A stretch of 32,006 nucleotides of DNA from a bacterium (lineage in GTDB: Bacteria; Armatimonadota; Chthonomonadetes; Chthonomonadales; Chthonomonadaceae). The notes under the pieces are model-generated. The model was not told where the DNA came from, ran no database searches, and was given only the letters and a program-made list of their open reading frames with translations. The stretch is from the NCBI GenBank assembly GCA_021777995.1, contig JAJYCW010000038.1:1-32006 (forward strand), given 5' to 3'. The position numbers and the translations under genes are program-made. Shown here one piece after another: positions 7,853 to 15,750 of this stretch. Every line of letters begins with the position of its first letter. The first letter of the stretch is position 1.

Positions 7853-9685
7853 TTATGCGCCAGTTGCTTTTACTTTTCTCGCGTAAAGTTTATCACCCGT
7901 GCATGCATACAATGTCTGCCGCCCATCACCACCGAAACAGACACCCACGACACTCTGCTCGCTTAAAGGAAGGATTGCCCACACCAGGCCACCCTCACCT
8001 CCTGCAGTGCTAAACACTTGAATGCCCATCGTTGTGGCAGCGTATCCCCACCCGTTGCGGTCGAAACATACCTGCCGAATACCACTGCCTTCCAACGTGT
8101 CCGGCTGATGAAACCAGTAGTACGGTTCCCCGTCGGACAGCGCACCATCAGGCATAATGCGATAGCTCCATGCTTTGTGTGATCCGCGCTCGGCAGCAAA
8201 CAGCCATCCGCCGTCCCAGGTAACCCCTGCGCAAGCAAACGGCGCCCGAGATTGCATTACAACTTTTTGCCTACCTTGCCGGTCCACCAGCCAAATCTTA
8301 CTGCCACCTTCATCGGACGCTAGGGACTCAATACCATAGAAACCATCCTGCCTAGCGGCGATGCTGCAAAATCGAACACCATGGGCAATCGTGCGTACTT
8401 TTCCCGCTACATCAACTGCTATCACTCTTCGTAGGTCCGGCTCGCTCACGTATAGTTCATCGTCGTGCCCAAACGCGATGCAACTACTTGAGGGATGTAC
8501 CTTGACAACCTCGTTACGCGAACCGTCGTTGTTGACGGTAAATACCGCTCCTTCTGCAGGCAATAGCAAATAAACCTTGCCAACGCTGTCAGCGGCCGTG
8601 CTGGCAATTTGGGGATTGGAAATGCGGGAGTTTGTGCGACCCTTTGAGGGTTCTGCATGTTGGTATGCCCACTTCCTCGTCCAGCCTTCACCCGGTACTA
8701 CAATTTCAGAAATCACTGAATTTCCCGGTAAACCAGCCTTAATCGGGGCGGGCCAGTTCTTCCATAGCCAGCGCACAGCCTGCGGGAAGAAGTTGATGCT
8801 AGGCGCATCGCAATGGCCCCAGTCGCCCCATACGTGGTTGACTGCATAACCCGCGTAGGCTAATGCGCGTTGCAACGCAAGATTGGCGAGCCACCAGTCG
8901 CCAAACTGCGGCCCACCCCACCACTCATCGCGATACCCGTCAAGCACGAAAATACGCAACGGCTTCGGCTCAGTTTTACGCACCAGAGTTATATATTCGT
9001 CGGCGCCGCGCATTCCCACCATCGTCGTGCTCCAGGCGAATACGCGATGAAATAGATCTGTTCTTTGCCACGCCGCATTAAAAGCACCTATTGCACCTGT
9101 ACTTCCACCTGTAATTGCGCGATCATCAGGGTTGGAAGAGAGAAGGATGGGAAGACCACCTGGCGTTTTATGTTGCTGAACAAACGGCAGCACTTCGTGT
9201 TCGATAAATTCCGCAAGTTGTAGGGTAATGCTGTCAAACTCAAAGCTGCGATTAGATCTGGCAGAAGTGCCCGGAATGGCTGCTGCTAAACTACCTGACT
9301 GCACGCCTATTCCAATGGTAACGGGCATCTCTTTTTGATGAATAAGGTTGTCGCATATTGTTGGTGAGACCATAAGGTTGTCGAGCATCACCATGACACA
9401 GGCAGGTTGTAATGCACGATATTGAGCCGGGACGTATACACTAATGGTTCTGGTTGCGCCGGGAAACCGTATCGACTCGTTCATGTCAAGAGTAAATACT
9501 TGCCCGCGCGGTACACCCGGCCGGTTCTGCAGTTCCGGAGGCACCGCATAAGGTGGTTGAATAATCTGCAGTGGTGCATTAAACGCGGCTTGCTGTTCAG
9601 TCGTTGCAGTTCCCTGTGCAGAAGCAGGCGATGAAGTCAAAACGGTGCCTGCTGCAGCAGCTTTCAAAAAATCGCGTCGCCTCAT
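7853..9685 (-). CDS. Tat-exported esterase fused to SMP-30/gluconolactonase-like beta-propeller
   Basis: 610-aa two-domain exported enzyme. The N-terminus R-R-R-D-F-L-K followed by an alanine-rich stretch and S-P-A-S-A-Q is a twin-arginine signal peptide. Residues about 35-315 are an alpha/beta hydrolase of the enterochelin-esterase/esterase D type: nucleophile Ser195 in G-G-S-T-G, Asp249 in F-V-L-D-G-Y-R-D, and His291 in D-W-G-H as the likely remaining triad member. Residues about 330-610 are repeated beta-strand units of an SMP-30/gluconolactonase-like propeller. Such fusions probably remove acyl groups or lactones from plant-derived sugars in the periplasm; that role is inferred. AAGGAGGT (9701-9694) lies 8 nt before the ATG. 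No partner gene shares its transcript. Confidence 0.85.
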   Translation of the reverse strand: MRRRDFLKAAAAGTVLTSSPASAQGTATTEQQAAFNAPLQIIQPPYAVPPELQNRPGVPRGQVFTLDMNESIRFPGATRTISVYVPAQYRALQPACVMVMLDNLMVSPTICDNLIHQKEMPVTIGIGVQSGSLAAAIPGTSARSNRSFEFDSITLQLAEFIEHEVLPFVQQHKTPGGLPILLSSNPDDRAITGGSTGAIGAFNAAWQRTDLFHRVFAWSTTMVGMRGADEYITLVRKTEPKPLRIFVLDGYRDEWWGGPQFGDWWLANLALQRALAYAGYAVNHVWGDWGHCDAPSINFFPQAVRWLWKNWPAPIKAGLPGNSVISEIVVPGEGWTRKWAYQHAEPSKGRTNSRISNPQIASTAADSVGKVYLLLPAEGAVFTVNNDGSRNEVVKVHPSSSCIAFGHDDELYVSEPDLRRVIAVDVAGKVRTIAHGVRFCSIAARQDGFYGIESLASDEGGSKIWLVDRQGRQKVVMQSRAPFACAGVTWDGGWLFAAERGSHKAWSYRIMPDGALSDGEPYYWFHQPDTLEGSGIRQVCFDRNGWGYAATTMGIQVFSTAGGEGGLVWAILPLSEQSVVGVCFGGDGRQTLYACTGDKLYARKVKATGA

Positions 9686-9701
9686 CTTGAGTTACCTCCT
9701 T

Positions 9702-10106
9702 ATTACGCCTACTTTTGCATGGCTGGGTAAGCGGCGTGTCGCAAAGTGCAGCGAAGGTGGCAGTCTATCGTTACAGAGTGCGTGTTGAAAATAAAATCAC
9801 TGCCCTTTAATTAGTACCTAGCCAGTGATTTACCTGCTGACCCACTTTACAAATGGACTTTAGCGCCCCGTCAACCCGTTTCTGACCAATTGAGAACTCC
9901 AAATCCTCTGTTTAGAGGTTCCTGTTGGGGGCTCTCAGGTAGAATTACCTCCACCCAGACGCCGCCTCACCCGCTCAGTTGACAAATAGTGGAGGCTAGT
10001 GAAAATCGGGCAGGTAATGACCGACTGCATGTGAAATAGTGTAATAGATACAACCATGCAATCGCTCTATTTTGGTCAGTTATTATTAATTCGTCGATTT
10101 TTGCAA
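9702..10106. other. Intergenic region with a possible plus-strand promoter
   Basis: Region between divergent genes. On the plus strand TTGACA (9979-9984) is followed after 16 nt by GAAAAT (10001-10006), a plausible promoter for the zinc-ribbon gene at 10122. The rest shows no gene or repeat that I can support. Confidence 0.35.
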
Positions 10107-10121
10107 GAGGGAGCGCATAAG

Positions 10122-10766
10122 ATGCAGACCAACTCCGGTACGCGCACGTGCATACGTTGCGGTAACATATCGCCGCTATCCATGAATGTCTGCCCAAAAT
10201 GCGGCTTAGGTTTTGCTACACCACAACAGTCGCCATCCAACCTGGCATATCCGACCAACGTTCACCCTGCCCAGTCGCCATTTAGCGCAGCACCCGCCAA
10301 CTTAGTTGCCCCTATCACCAGTGACAATGACCCGGAAGAGCACCGGGGCTGGCCGCTTATTCTAGAGCCTCACGATCTTACGGAATGGGTTGCAGCGTGG
10401 GTTGCAAATTGGATTTGGCTTTCGTTTGGAGTGATAATGCTTGTGTTATTTGCCGCGGCAGTTGTAAGGATTCAATTGTTTACTATCAATGAAGTACTTT
10501 TTCTTGGCATGCTTTTCGCGTTAATCGCAACCTTTCCACTCTATTACGTACTTAAGTTACGCAGGCTATTCACGCATTCCGCCATTGCAAAGCGGCACAA
10601 CATGCAGGATGTCGGCCTCTGGCTATTTCCCTTGCTGCTGCTAAGCCTGATAAGTGTCTACCTGTTTTTCATGCCCGTCAGTAATATCAATCCCACACAG
10701 TGGAATCAGTCGCCAAGTGTGCAACAGCCGACGTCGGTTCCGCAGGGCGCTTACAATGGAAACTAA
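10122..10766 (+). CDS. Zinc-ribbon membrane protein
   Basis: 214-aa protein of unknown function. The N-terminus carries a zinc ribbon: Cys10-x2-Cys13 and Cys24-x2-Cys27, each followed by Gly. A proline/serine-rich linker (about 30-85) leads to three hydrophobic segments (about 115-140, 145-165 and 180-205) and a Q/P/S-rich tail. Topology suggests a cytoplasmic zinc finger attached to the inner membrane. The start at 10122 is chosen because GAGGGAG (10107-10113) lies 8 nt upstream and the zinc ribbon then begins at residue 10; an in-frame ATG at 10056 lacks such support. The following gene at 10895 looks like a decayed copy. Confidence 0.8.
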   Translation: MQTNSGTRTCIRCGNISPLSMNVCPKCGLGFATPQQSPSNLAYPTNVHPAQSPFSAAPANLVAPITSDNDPEEHRGWPLILEPHDLTEWVAAWVANWIWLSFGVIMLVLFAAAVVRIQLFTINEVLFLGMLFALIATFPLYYVLKLRRLFTHSAIAKRHNMQDVGLWLFPLLLLSLISVYLFFMPVSNINPTQWNQSPSVQQPTSVPQGAYNGN

Positions 10767-10894
10767 GCGACTAAATTCGTCATCGTTCAATGGCAAATCG
10801 GTATTCAGCCGTTAAAAAGCTGGTCACCGGGTTTCGTAGCGCCTGTAGCAACATTTACGGCCATGTCATTGCTTATGAGGGGAATCTGTGAGAT

Positions 10895-11197
10895 ATGCAG
10901 GTAATTAACAATGAACCATGGCCCAAGTGCGGCAACTTTACACCTATCGAACTACCTGGTTGTGCTAAATGCCAGTACGGTTTTACGTTCGATCATAACC
11001 GGGCGGACACCGCATTATTCCTGGCGCAACTCTGTCAACCCACAAAACATTCCCTATCACACCCGGCAACCACAGCACGTGCAGAACTCTCAGTCAAAAA
11101 CCCGACATCTGTTTTGCTGTACTACCATGAGACCAGCGAGAAAGGGCTATCGCGTGGATCCTGGGCTAGGTATGGTTTGCTATTAGCAGGGTACTGA
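10895..11197 (+). pseudogene. Decayed copy of the upstream zinc-ribbon protein
   Basis: A 100-aa frame whose start (P-K-C-G-N-F, then G-C-A-K-C-Q-Y-G-F) parallels the ribbon of the upstream gene (I-R-C-G-N-I, then V-C-P-K-C-G-L-G-F), but the first cysteine of pair one has become Trp-Pro. The rest loses the resemblance and no membrane segment follows in frame. Out of frame, downstream near 11390-11490, a short hydrophobic stretch (M-I-A-V-L-I-L-A-M-M-V-L) could be the remains of the C-terminal part. GAGGGG lies ahead of the ATG. I read it as a tandem duplicate decaying through frameshifts; a short functional protein is the alternative. Confidence 0.45.
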
Positions 11198-11603
11198 CGG
11201 ATGCCTGTGTCAACGGATTCGCAGGAAGCGGAACACACTGAAAACCAGGGGCTTGGGGTTATAGCTTATTGAGATCGCCAGCATCGCAACATTCCCACGG
11301 GCACCAGTCAATAGGTTCCAGCGACTAACCAGCTACGCAAAGTGCGTGGATTCAATATAATTATTCGCGTTTTGGTGCGCAATTTCTTCCATGATCGCCG
11401 TGCTTATTTTAGCTATGATGGTACTAAGCGCCGGCAACCTCTTTCCCCTTCCAACAAAACGTATCAGCTTTGTAATAACAGGACTCTAAGGCAGATTATA
11501 ACCTATCAATAGCCAATGCAACCCCGTGATTGCAACTTAACCAATGACTGTTACCAGTGTGACAGAGAACGCATCTATGGTAGAAATATACAGAGAACAA
11601 TTC
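11198..11603. other. Region with no intact gene, possible zinc-ribbon gene debris
   Basis: No intact gene seen. A short hydrophobic reading frame begins with the ATG at 11392 (about 33 codons, ending near 11490) and may be a remnant of the decayed membrane protein to the left. The stretch ends at the promoter at 11604. Confidence 0.35.
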
Positions 11604-11633
11604 TTGACTCGCCTTTTAGTAAGGTGATATACT
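11604..11633 (+). promoter_or_regulatory. Strong sigma70-like promoter of the 56-aa gene
   Basis: TTGACT (11604-11609), an 18-nt spacer, then TATACT (11628-11633), each one base from consensus. The predicted start is near 11640, giving a leader of about 60 nt that contains the inverted repeat at 11652-11673. Confidence 0.65.
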
Positions 11634-11651
11634 CTTAGAGTTCTAGCTACA

Positions 11652-11673
11652 GATAACACAGCGAGGTGTTATC
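11652..11673. promoter_or_regulatory. 8-bp inverted repeat in the leader of the 56-aa gene
   Basis: GATAACAC (11652-11659) and GTGTTATC (11666-11673) are exact complements around a 6-nt centre. The element lies just after the predicted transcription start and before the RBS. It fits an autoregulatory operator or a leader hairpin. Confidence 0.5.
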
Positions 11674-11702
11674 AACCTATTAGGCGCGGCCGGGAGAAGC
11701 TT

Positions 11703-11873
11703 ATGGAAAGCAATCAGGGTGACTGGAAGAGTGCAGAGATAGAACTCTCAAGTGGGCCGTCTGCGGAGTTTATTATAGCAGTTGCCGAGTTCCTCGAAAC
11801 AGATGCTGAGGATATGCTGGCAGAGTTGGGTTATGTACTACCAGACGAGCGGCTAGTAGCTCCCGCCGCATAG
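11703..11873 (+). CDS. 56-aa protein resembling the C-terminal half of an XRE-type HTH domain
   Basis: Small gene with full expression signals: GGGAG (11692-11696) 6 nt before the ATG, and the promoter at 11604. The segment G-P-S-A-E-F-I-I-A-V-A-E-F-L then D-A-E-D-M-L-A-E-L-G-Y matches the pattern of helices 4 and 5 of Cro/C1 (XRE) regulators, where P-S-x-E-x-L-x-x-I-A-x-x-L is followed by x-P-E-E-L-L-x-L-A-G. The DNA-reading helices 1-3 are missing and I could not find them upstream in another frame. It could be a dimerisation-only antagonist, an antitoxin-like fragment or a remnant. The promoter and inverted repeat suggest it is expressed. Family resemblance is my pattern reading, not a search result. 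Confidence 0.6.
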   Translation: MESNQGDWKSAEIELSSGPSAEFIIAVAEFLETDAEDMLAELGYVLPDERLVAPAA

Positions 11874-11957
11874 GCTGCCAGATAATTACTAAAGACGTAG
11901 GCGTTAGGTGGACGCGCCCGTTCTAACTATAGCGGCGAGTGACCGACTCCTGCGGAT

Positions 11958-12437
11958 TCATGAACCTGTGGTTTTGAGCAGTTTTTCCATTTTGCGGTGT
12001 TCAATCCCCGCATCGAGAAACACAGGGCCGAAAGCACGGTACCCAAGCGCCTCATAAAATGGAATAGCATGCAGTTGAGCGTCTAACACCAGAACACTCA
12101 CTCCTCTGCTTTCCGCAACGGACTCTACCTCGTCCATTATTGCCTTCCCGATGCGCTGCCGCCGAAATGTCGTGCGCACCGCAACCCTCCCACCCTTTGC
12201 TTTGTGCTCATCCAAAATGATAAGGCGCGCCGTTCCCACTGGTTCCGTTCCATCCACCGTCATGGCAAGGAAATGAACAGCAGTGTCATCATAGCTATCT
12301 AACTCTTCCTCCAACGGCACCTGCTGCTCGTCCACGAATACTTCATAGCGAACGGCAAGGCAAAGCGCACGTTGTTCAGCAGTGTCCACGACTTGCACAC
12401 TGACGTTAGCTTGAGGTTGATTTGGTACGTTGCACAA
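11958..12437 (-). CDS. GNAT-family N-acetyltransferase
   Basis: 159-aa acetyl-CoA-dependent acetyltransferase close to the ElaA/YjcF type. The N-terminal motif R-Y-E-V-F-V-D-E-Q-Q-V-P and the segment V-G-T-A-R-L are typical of that group. The acetyl-CoA pyrophosphate loop is R-R-Q-R-I-G-K-A (about 100-107), followed by the long helix and the C-terminal motif F-Y-E-A-L-G-Y. It is a complete single domain of normal length with no export signal, so it is cytoplasmic; its acceptor is unknown. The start is a TTG at 12437 with a weak GAGGA about 9 nt before; a GTG further in is possible. It is a lone minus-strand gene. Confidence 0.88.
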   Translation of the reverse strand: MCNVPNQPQANVSVQVVDTAEQRALCLAVRYEVFVDEQQVPLEEELDSYDDTAVHFLAMTVDGTEPVGTARLIILDEHKAKGGRVAVRTTFRRQRIGKAIMDEVESVAESRGVSVLVLDAQLHAIPFYEALGYRAFGPVFLDAGIEHRKMEKLLKTTGS

Positions 12438-12852
12438 TCTTCAGGATCCTCACATGTTGAGACAGATTATTAGAATATACCCACATTTTGTTTTACCAAA
12501 TCAAAGTACCTCTCTCGAGCGTGAAGGTTACAGACGCTTGCGGCTTGTTCTGGCTATCGCATACACCGCGAATTGGGATGAGGACTGTTATGGCACCAAG
12601 CATCCAACCAGACGCGAGCAGGCCTCGCGGGAATAACCCATATTATTGGCGAATAGGCTGCGCGCGATTTCAATTGTCCTTCCCGATCCTGTATCTCGGT
12701 ATCATTGGCTTGCAGTTCGTGTGAGCCCATTGTCACTACTCGATGGTCCGCGACAGCGCAGAAAGGTTACGTGCAACACCTAGCCTCGTTCGTTACAGAC
12801 ATGCGATTACGAAAACGGTATTCTTTTGCGCTCCAATGTCGTACAATTTATT
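12438..12852. other. Intergenic region, no supported gene
   Basis: Several short overlapping frames exist on both strands, but none has an RBS or a recognisable domain. TACAAT (12842-12847) just before the ATG at 12853 could be a -10 box for a leaderless transcript. Confidence 0.4.
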
Positions 12853-13842
12853 ATGCAACGGCTCGCGTCAACTAACCAGCAACAGGACAACAGTGAACTA
12901 CCTGACGCCTATGCTACCCGCAGGGACCGCCAGGATGCCCAACTTACCCGTGTGGCTGAGGTAATAGCCGACCCCTCATCTTCGCTCTATGGTGAAACCG
13001 TAACGTACCTCGCAACCATTCAGTCTTCGTTGGAATACGCGGCCAACATTGCATCACGCTCCAGCCAACATCTTTCCACTAGCACCCACCATTCGATAGA
13101 CTCAGATACATCGTCGGTAGAAGAGTCTGACAACAGCGAAACCAGAAGGTACATGAGGCTACTCACTGGTGCTCTGTTTAAAGTGCGAATGCAGCGCAGG
13201 CGAAAGATTATTGTAGCACTGATATTTTTTGCAGTTTACGCCTCGTCCTTGTTCTACGTACCGCATTCATTCGGCAGCATGTGGTGGATTTTTGCAATAG
13301 TAAGCGGAAATCAGATGATGGACGGTCGCTCCATAAACGCTGCTGTTGAGTCGCTGATAAAATCGAATGAACCTCGCGCGTGCGGCGTACTAGCACAAAC
13401 GTACCTTGAATTTAGCGACACACGCATGAAGTACATCACGCGAAGAGCACTTATAGCGTTGCTGCCGCAGACCAAGGCAAGTGACGCTAGACATTTCGAC
13501 AAAGCACAGCGTAATGCGATCGTAACCATTGTTGATAAAGGTGACACCGAATTGAAGCTCGCAGCATTAAAGTGCCTTGAACAGATAGGGGATACCAGTG
13601 CTGTGTGGGTTGTAGAACAGGCAGCGCAGTATGACCGCTCATCTCTGGTTCGGCGGGCGGCTGCCCAATGCCTCCCGATCCTTATGGAGCGTATCCGCGC
13701 AACGACCGAAGCAGCTACATTGTTACGTGCATCGTCGACAACATCTATCAACACTGACCAGTTGTTACGTGCCCCTGCGACAAACCTTAATGCAGCAGAT
13801 CCAAGTATCTTGCTACGTGCCGACGATAATCGGTACGAGTAA
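12853..13842 (+). CDS. Membrane-anchored HEAT-like protein with C-terminal LLRA repeats
   Basis: About 329 aa, function unknown. Residues 1-115 are polar and helical. A basic stretch (R-M-Q-R-R-R-K) leads into one hydrophobic segment (about 120-145, with a further apolar patch to 155), then about 120 residues of helical pairs resembling HEAT or armadillo repeats (for example A-A-L-K-C-L-E-Q-I-G-D and R-R-A-A-A-Q-C-L-P-I-L). The tail repeats the tetrapeptide L-L-R-A three times at intervals of 15 and 16 residues. HEAT-like folds usually bind other proteins, so an inner-membrane scaffold is plausible. The start is uncertain: neither the ATG at 12853 nor the TTG at 12826 has a Shine-Dalgarno sequence. 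Confidence 0.68.
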   Translation: MQRLASTNQQQDNSELPDAYATRRDRQDAQLTRVAEVIADPSSSLYGETVTYLATIQSSLEYAANIASRSSQHLSTSTHHSIDSDTSSVEESDNSETRRYMRLLTGALFKVRMQRRRKIIVALIFFAVYASSLFYVPHSFGSMWWIFAIVSGNQMMDGRSINAAVESLIKSNEPRACGVLAQTYLEFSDTRMKYITRRALIALLPQTKASDARHFDKAQRNAIVTIVDKGDTELKLAALKCLEQIGDTSAVWVVEQAAQYDRSSLVRRAAAQCLPILMERIRATTEAATLLRASSTTSINTDQLLRAPATNLNAADPSILLRADDNRYE

Positions 13843-13955
13843 TGGCATCACACATTCATCGCCATCATTAGATAATTCTCAGAATGCAGCCCTGTGGTTG
13901 AGGTAGAATTCAATAATGCAAAGTATGTCTGTTTAAAGAATAGGAGATCGGAACC

Positions 13956-14714
13956 ATGACATGGACTCATGCTGGACCGGCCCTCATTGCCTCATTCCTG
14001 GCGTCGATGGTTGAATTTGTGGAGGCACTTACCATCGTACTGGCCGTTGGAACCATTCGCGGCTGGAAATCTGCATTGTACGGCACGTTTGCGGGCGTGG
14101 CATTGCTGGTGTTAATGGTCGCAATTTTTGGACCGGCCCTAAACCACATTCCCCTTCACATCCTTCAGATTGTAATCGGGGTGCTTTTGCTGCTGTTTGG
14201 CATCAGATGGCTTCGAAAGGCGGTACTGCGTGCAGGTGGAAAAATTAGTCTTCACGATGAAGCTGCTGCCTACGAAAAGACCCGCATCAAACTGAGTGGT
14301 AACGGTAGCTCAGTAGCTGCACTCGATGGTGTTGCGGTGGTGACCGCGTTCAAGGCCGTAGTTCTAGAAGGACTCGAGGTCGTGTTTATCGTCATTGCGA
14401 CTGGCGCTAACGGGTTGCTTATTCCGGCCTCGGCAGGGGCACTTGCCGCGGGCATTGTCGTTATTTCCCTTGGCATTGCCATTCACAAACCACTAACGCG
14501 AATACCTGAAAATACGCTTAAATACGCGGTGGGAGTTATCCTCACCTCGTTTGGCACTTTTTGGATCGGTGAAGGTTCGGGTATGGCCTGGCCAGGTAGA
14601 GATGAGTCCTTGTTAGGATTAGCTGTAGTGTTTCTTGTTGCATCGCTCATTGGGGTCGCAATAACCAAAAGTTACATGCGAGTACCTGAACCCGAAACAG
14701 AGGTGGCAAGTTGA
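13956..14714 (+). CDS. FTR1-like integral membrane protein (COG4280 type)
   Basis: 252-aa inner-membrane protein with about six to seven hydrophobic segments. It resembles the uncharacterised COG4280 group. The first helix holds Glu20-x-x-Glu23 (V-E-F-V-E-A) and a middle helix holds Glu138-x-x-Glu141 (L-E-G-L-E-V). The placement mirrors the paired R-E-G-L-E motifs of FTR1/EfeU iron permeases, although the arginine is missing in both. This suggests a metal-ion permease-like protein, an inference from motif position. AGGAG (13942-13946) lies 9 nt before the ATG. The gene overlaps the next small membrane gene by 4 nt, so the two products probably work together. Confidence 0.72.
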   Translation: MTWTHAGPALIASFLASMVEFVEALTIVLAVGTIRGWKSALYGTFAGVALLVLMVAIFGPALNHIPLHILQIVIGVLLLLFGIRWLRKAVLRAGGKISLHDEAAAYEKTRIKLSGNGSSVAALDGVAVVTAFKAVVLEGLEVVFIVIATGANGLLIPASAGALAAGIVVISLGIAIHKPLTRIPENTLKYAVGVILTSFGTFWIGEGSGMAWPGRDESLLGLAVVFLVASLIGVAITKSYMRVPEPETEVAS

Positions 14715-14917
14715 ATGCTCTAAGCGAAGCACTAAAGGAATTCATCGGACTGTTTGTGGACGATGGGAGCCTCGCGATTGCCTCGGTAGTATGGATATTG
14801 GTGATGGCTTTCGGTTGCGCCAATATTCCCGCACTAGCGGAGTGGCGAGCGCCTATTTTCGCACTGGGAATTGCAGGTATCCTGGTAGAAAACGTCATTC
14901 GCTCAGCGCGCAAATAG
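14711..14917 (+). CDS. Small two-helix membrane protein, partner of the FTR1-like protein
   Basis: 68-aa protein with two hydrophobic segments (about 22-38 and 46-60) and a basic C-terminus (R-S-A-R-K). It starts with TTG at 14711, whose TTGA overlaps the stop of the upstream gene, with AGGTGG (14701-14706) as RBS inside that gene. Such a translationally coupled pair usually means the two proteins form one membrane complex. I recognise no family. Confidence 0.7.
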   Translation: MNALSEALKEFIGLFVDDGSLAIASVVWILVMAFGCANIPALAEWRAPIFALGIAGILVENVIRSARK

Positions 14918-14946
14918 TGGTGAATGCTGCTTCCCAGGTTTCATGG

Positions 14947-15747
14947 CTAGAAGAGATTGGTACTCACTTCGACGTGAGCGGAGCGCGCCTGGATGTCGGT
15001 GAGAAAGCGTGTACATTCCTGCTCAAAGCCGGGAATGGGACTGGTGGCGTCGGTGAGTACCGTAAATCGCGCCACGGCATTCGGATGGATGTCAGCAAGG
15101 TCCAGTACTGTACTCATAAAACAGTGAGACAACGCCTCCCCTGCTAACAGCAGGGTGTCGCAATCGGTGAGGTTAGTTGTCCACTCACCATCCGGCAGCG
15201 TAGTTGGATCATCGTCCATGGGAACCTCCGCCTTGATGGCGCTGTAGTGCTCCGTGAACGGATTTTCCCCTTTCAGTCTATATACCACCGACTTGCCGGT
15301 TAATATTTCCCAGGACTGAAGCGCCTGGAACAGGGGGGCATACACCAAACTTCCCCGGCTGCCCAAAAGGCAATGGGTGGGCCAAATGGTAAGACGGTAT
15401 TTCTGCGCGGCTTCCAGCGCACGGGTGTATTCAGCTGCAATTTCAGAATGATGCGGCCACCTGGTTCTCCACACCCCCGCCTCTACCTCAGCGTTCGAAA
15501 TGGTCGTGAATGGAGGAGGTGGATTGCCTGCGGGATCCTGCCAGAAGATTGCATGAAAAATATGAAGGGCATGGTGGCTGTCTAAAGTCACGTCAATTCG
15601 CGACAGTCTCTGCCCAATTCGATCAATGAGCATGGCGAGACGCTGCATGTCCTGTTCAGCGCCTGGAACATAGAGTGCACCAGTATGCGGATTGCAGAAA
15701 TCCTCCTGCGGATCAACTATGAGCAGATGCGTCTCGCCTGATGTCAT
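14947..15747 (-). CDS. Cysteine hydrolase, nicotinamidase/isochorismatase-like
   Basis: 266-aa amidase-fold enzyme most like nicotinamidases (nicotinamide to nicotinate in NAD salvage). The catalytic triad is visible: Asp12 in V-D-P-Q-E-D-F, Lys159 in R-L-K-G and Cys209 in S-H-C. Metal-site residues Asp56 and His58 (L-D-S-H) also fit, and W-P-T-H-C (122-126) is the usual segment after the metal site. The protein is longer than PncA (about 210 aa), with an insert around 165-195, so a different amide substrate is possible. It starts 3 nt after the stop of the DinB-family gene at 15751, so the two form an operon; no separate promoter is seen. Confidence 0.85.
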   Translation of the reverse strand: MTSGETHLLIVDPQEDFCNPHTGALYVPGAEQDMQRLAMLIDRIGQRLSRIDVTLDSHHALHIFHAIFWQDPAGNPPPPFTTISNAEVEAGVWRTRWPHHSEIAAEYTRALEAAQKYRLTIWPTHCLLGSRGSLVYAPLFQALQSWEILTGKSVVYRLKGENPFTEHYSAIKAEVPMDDDPTTLPDGEWTTNLTDCDTLLLAGEALSHCFMSTVLDLADIHPNAVARFTVLTDATSPIPGFEQECTRFLTDIQARSAHVEVSTNLF

Positions 15748-15750
15748 AAT

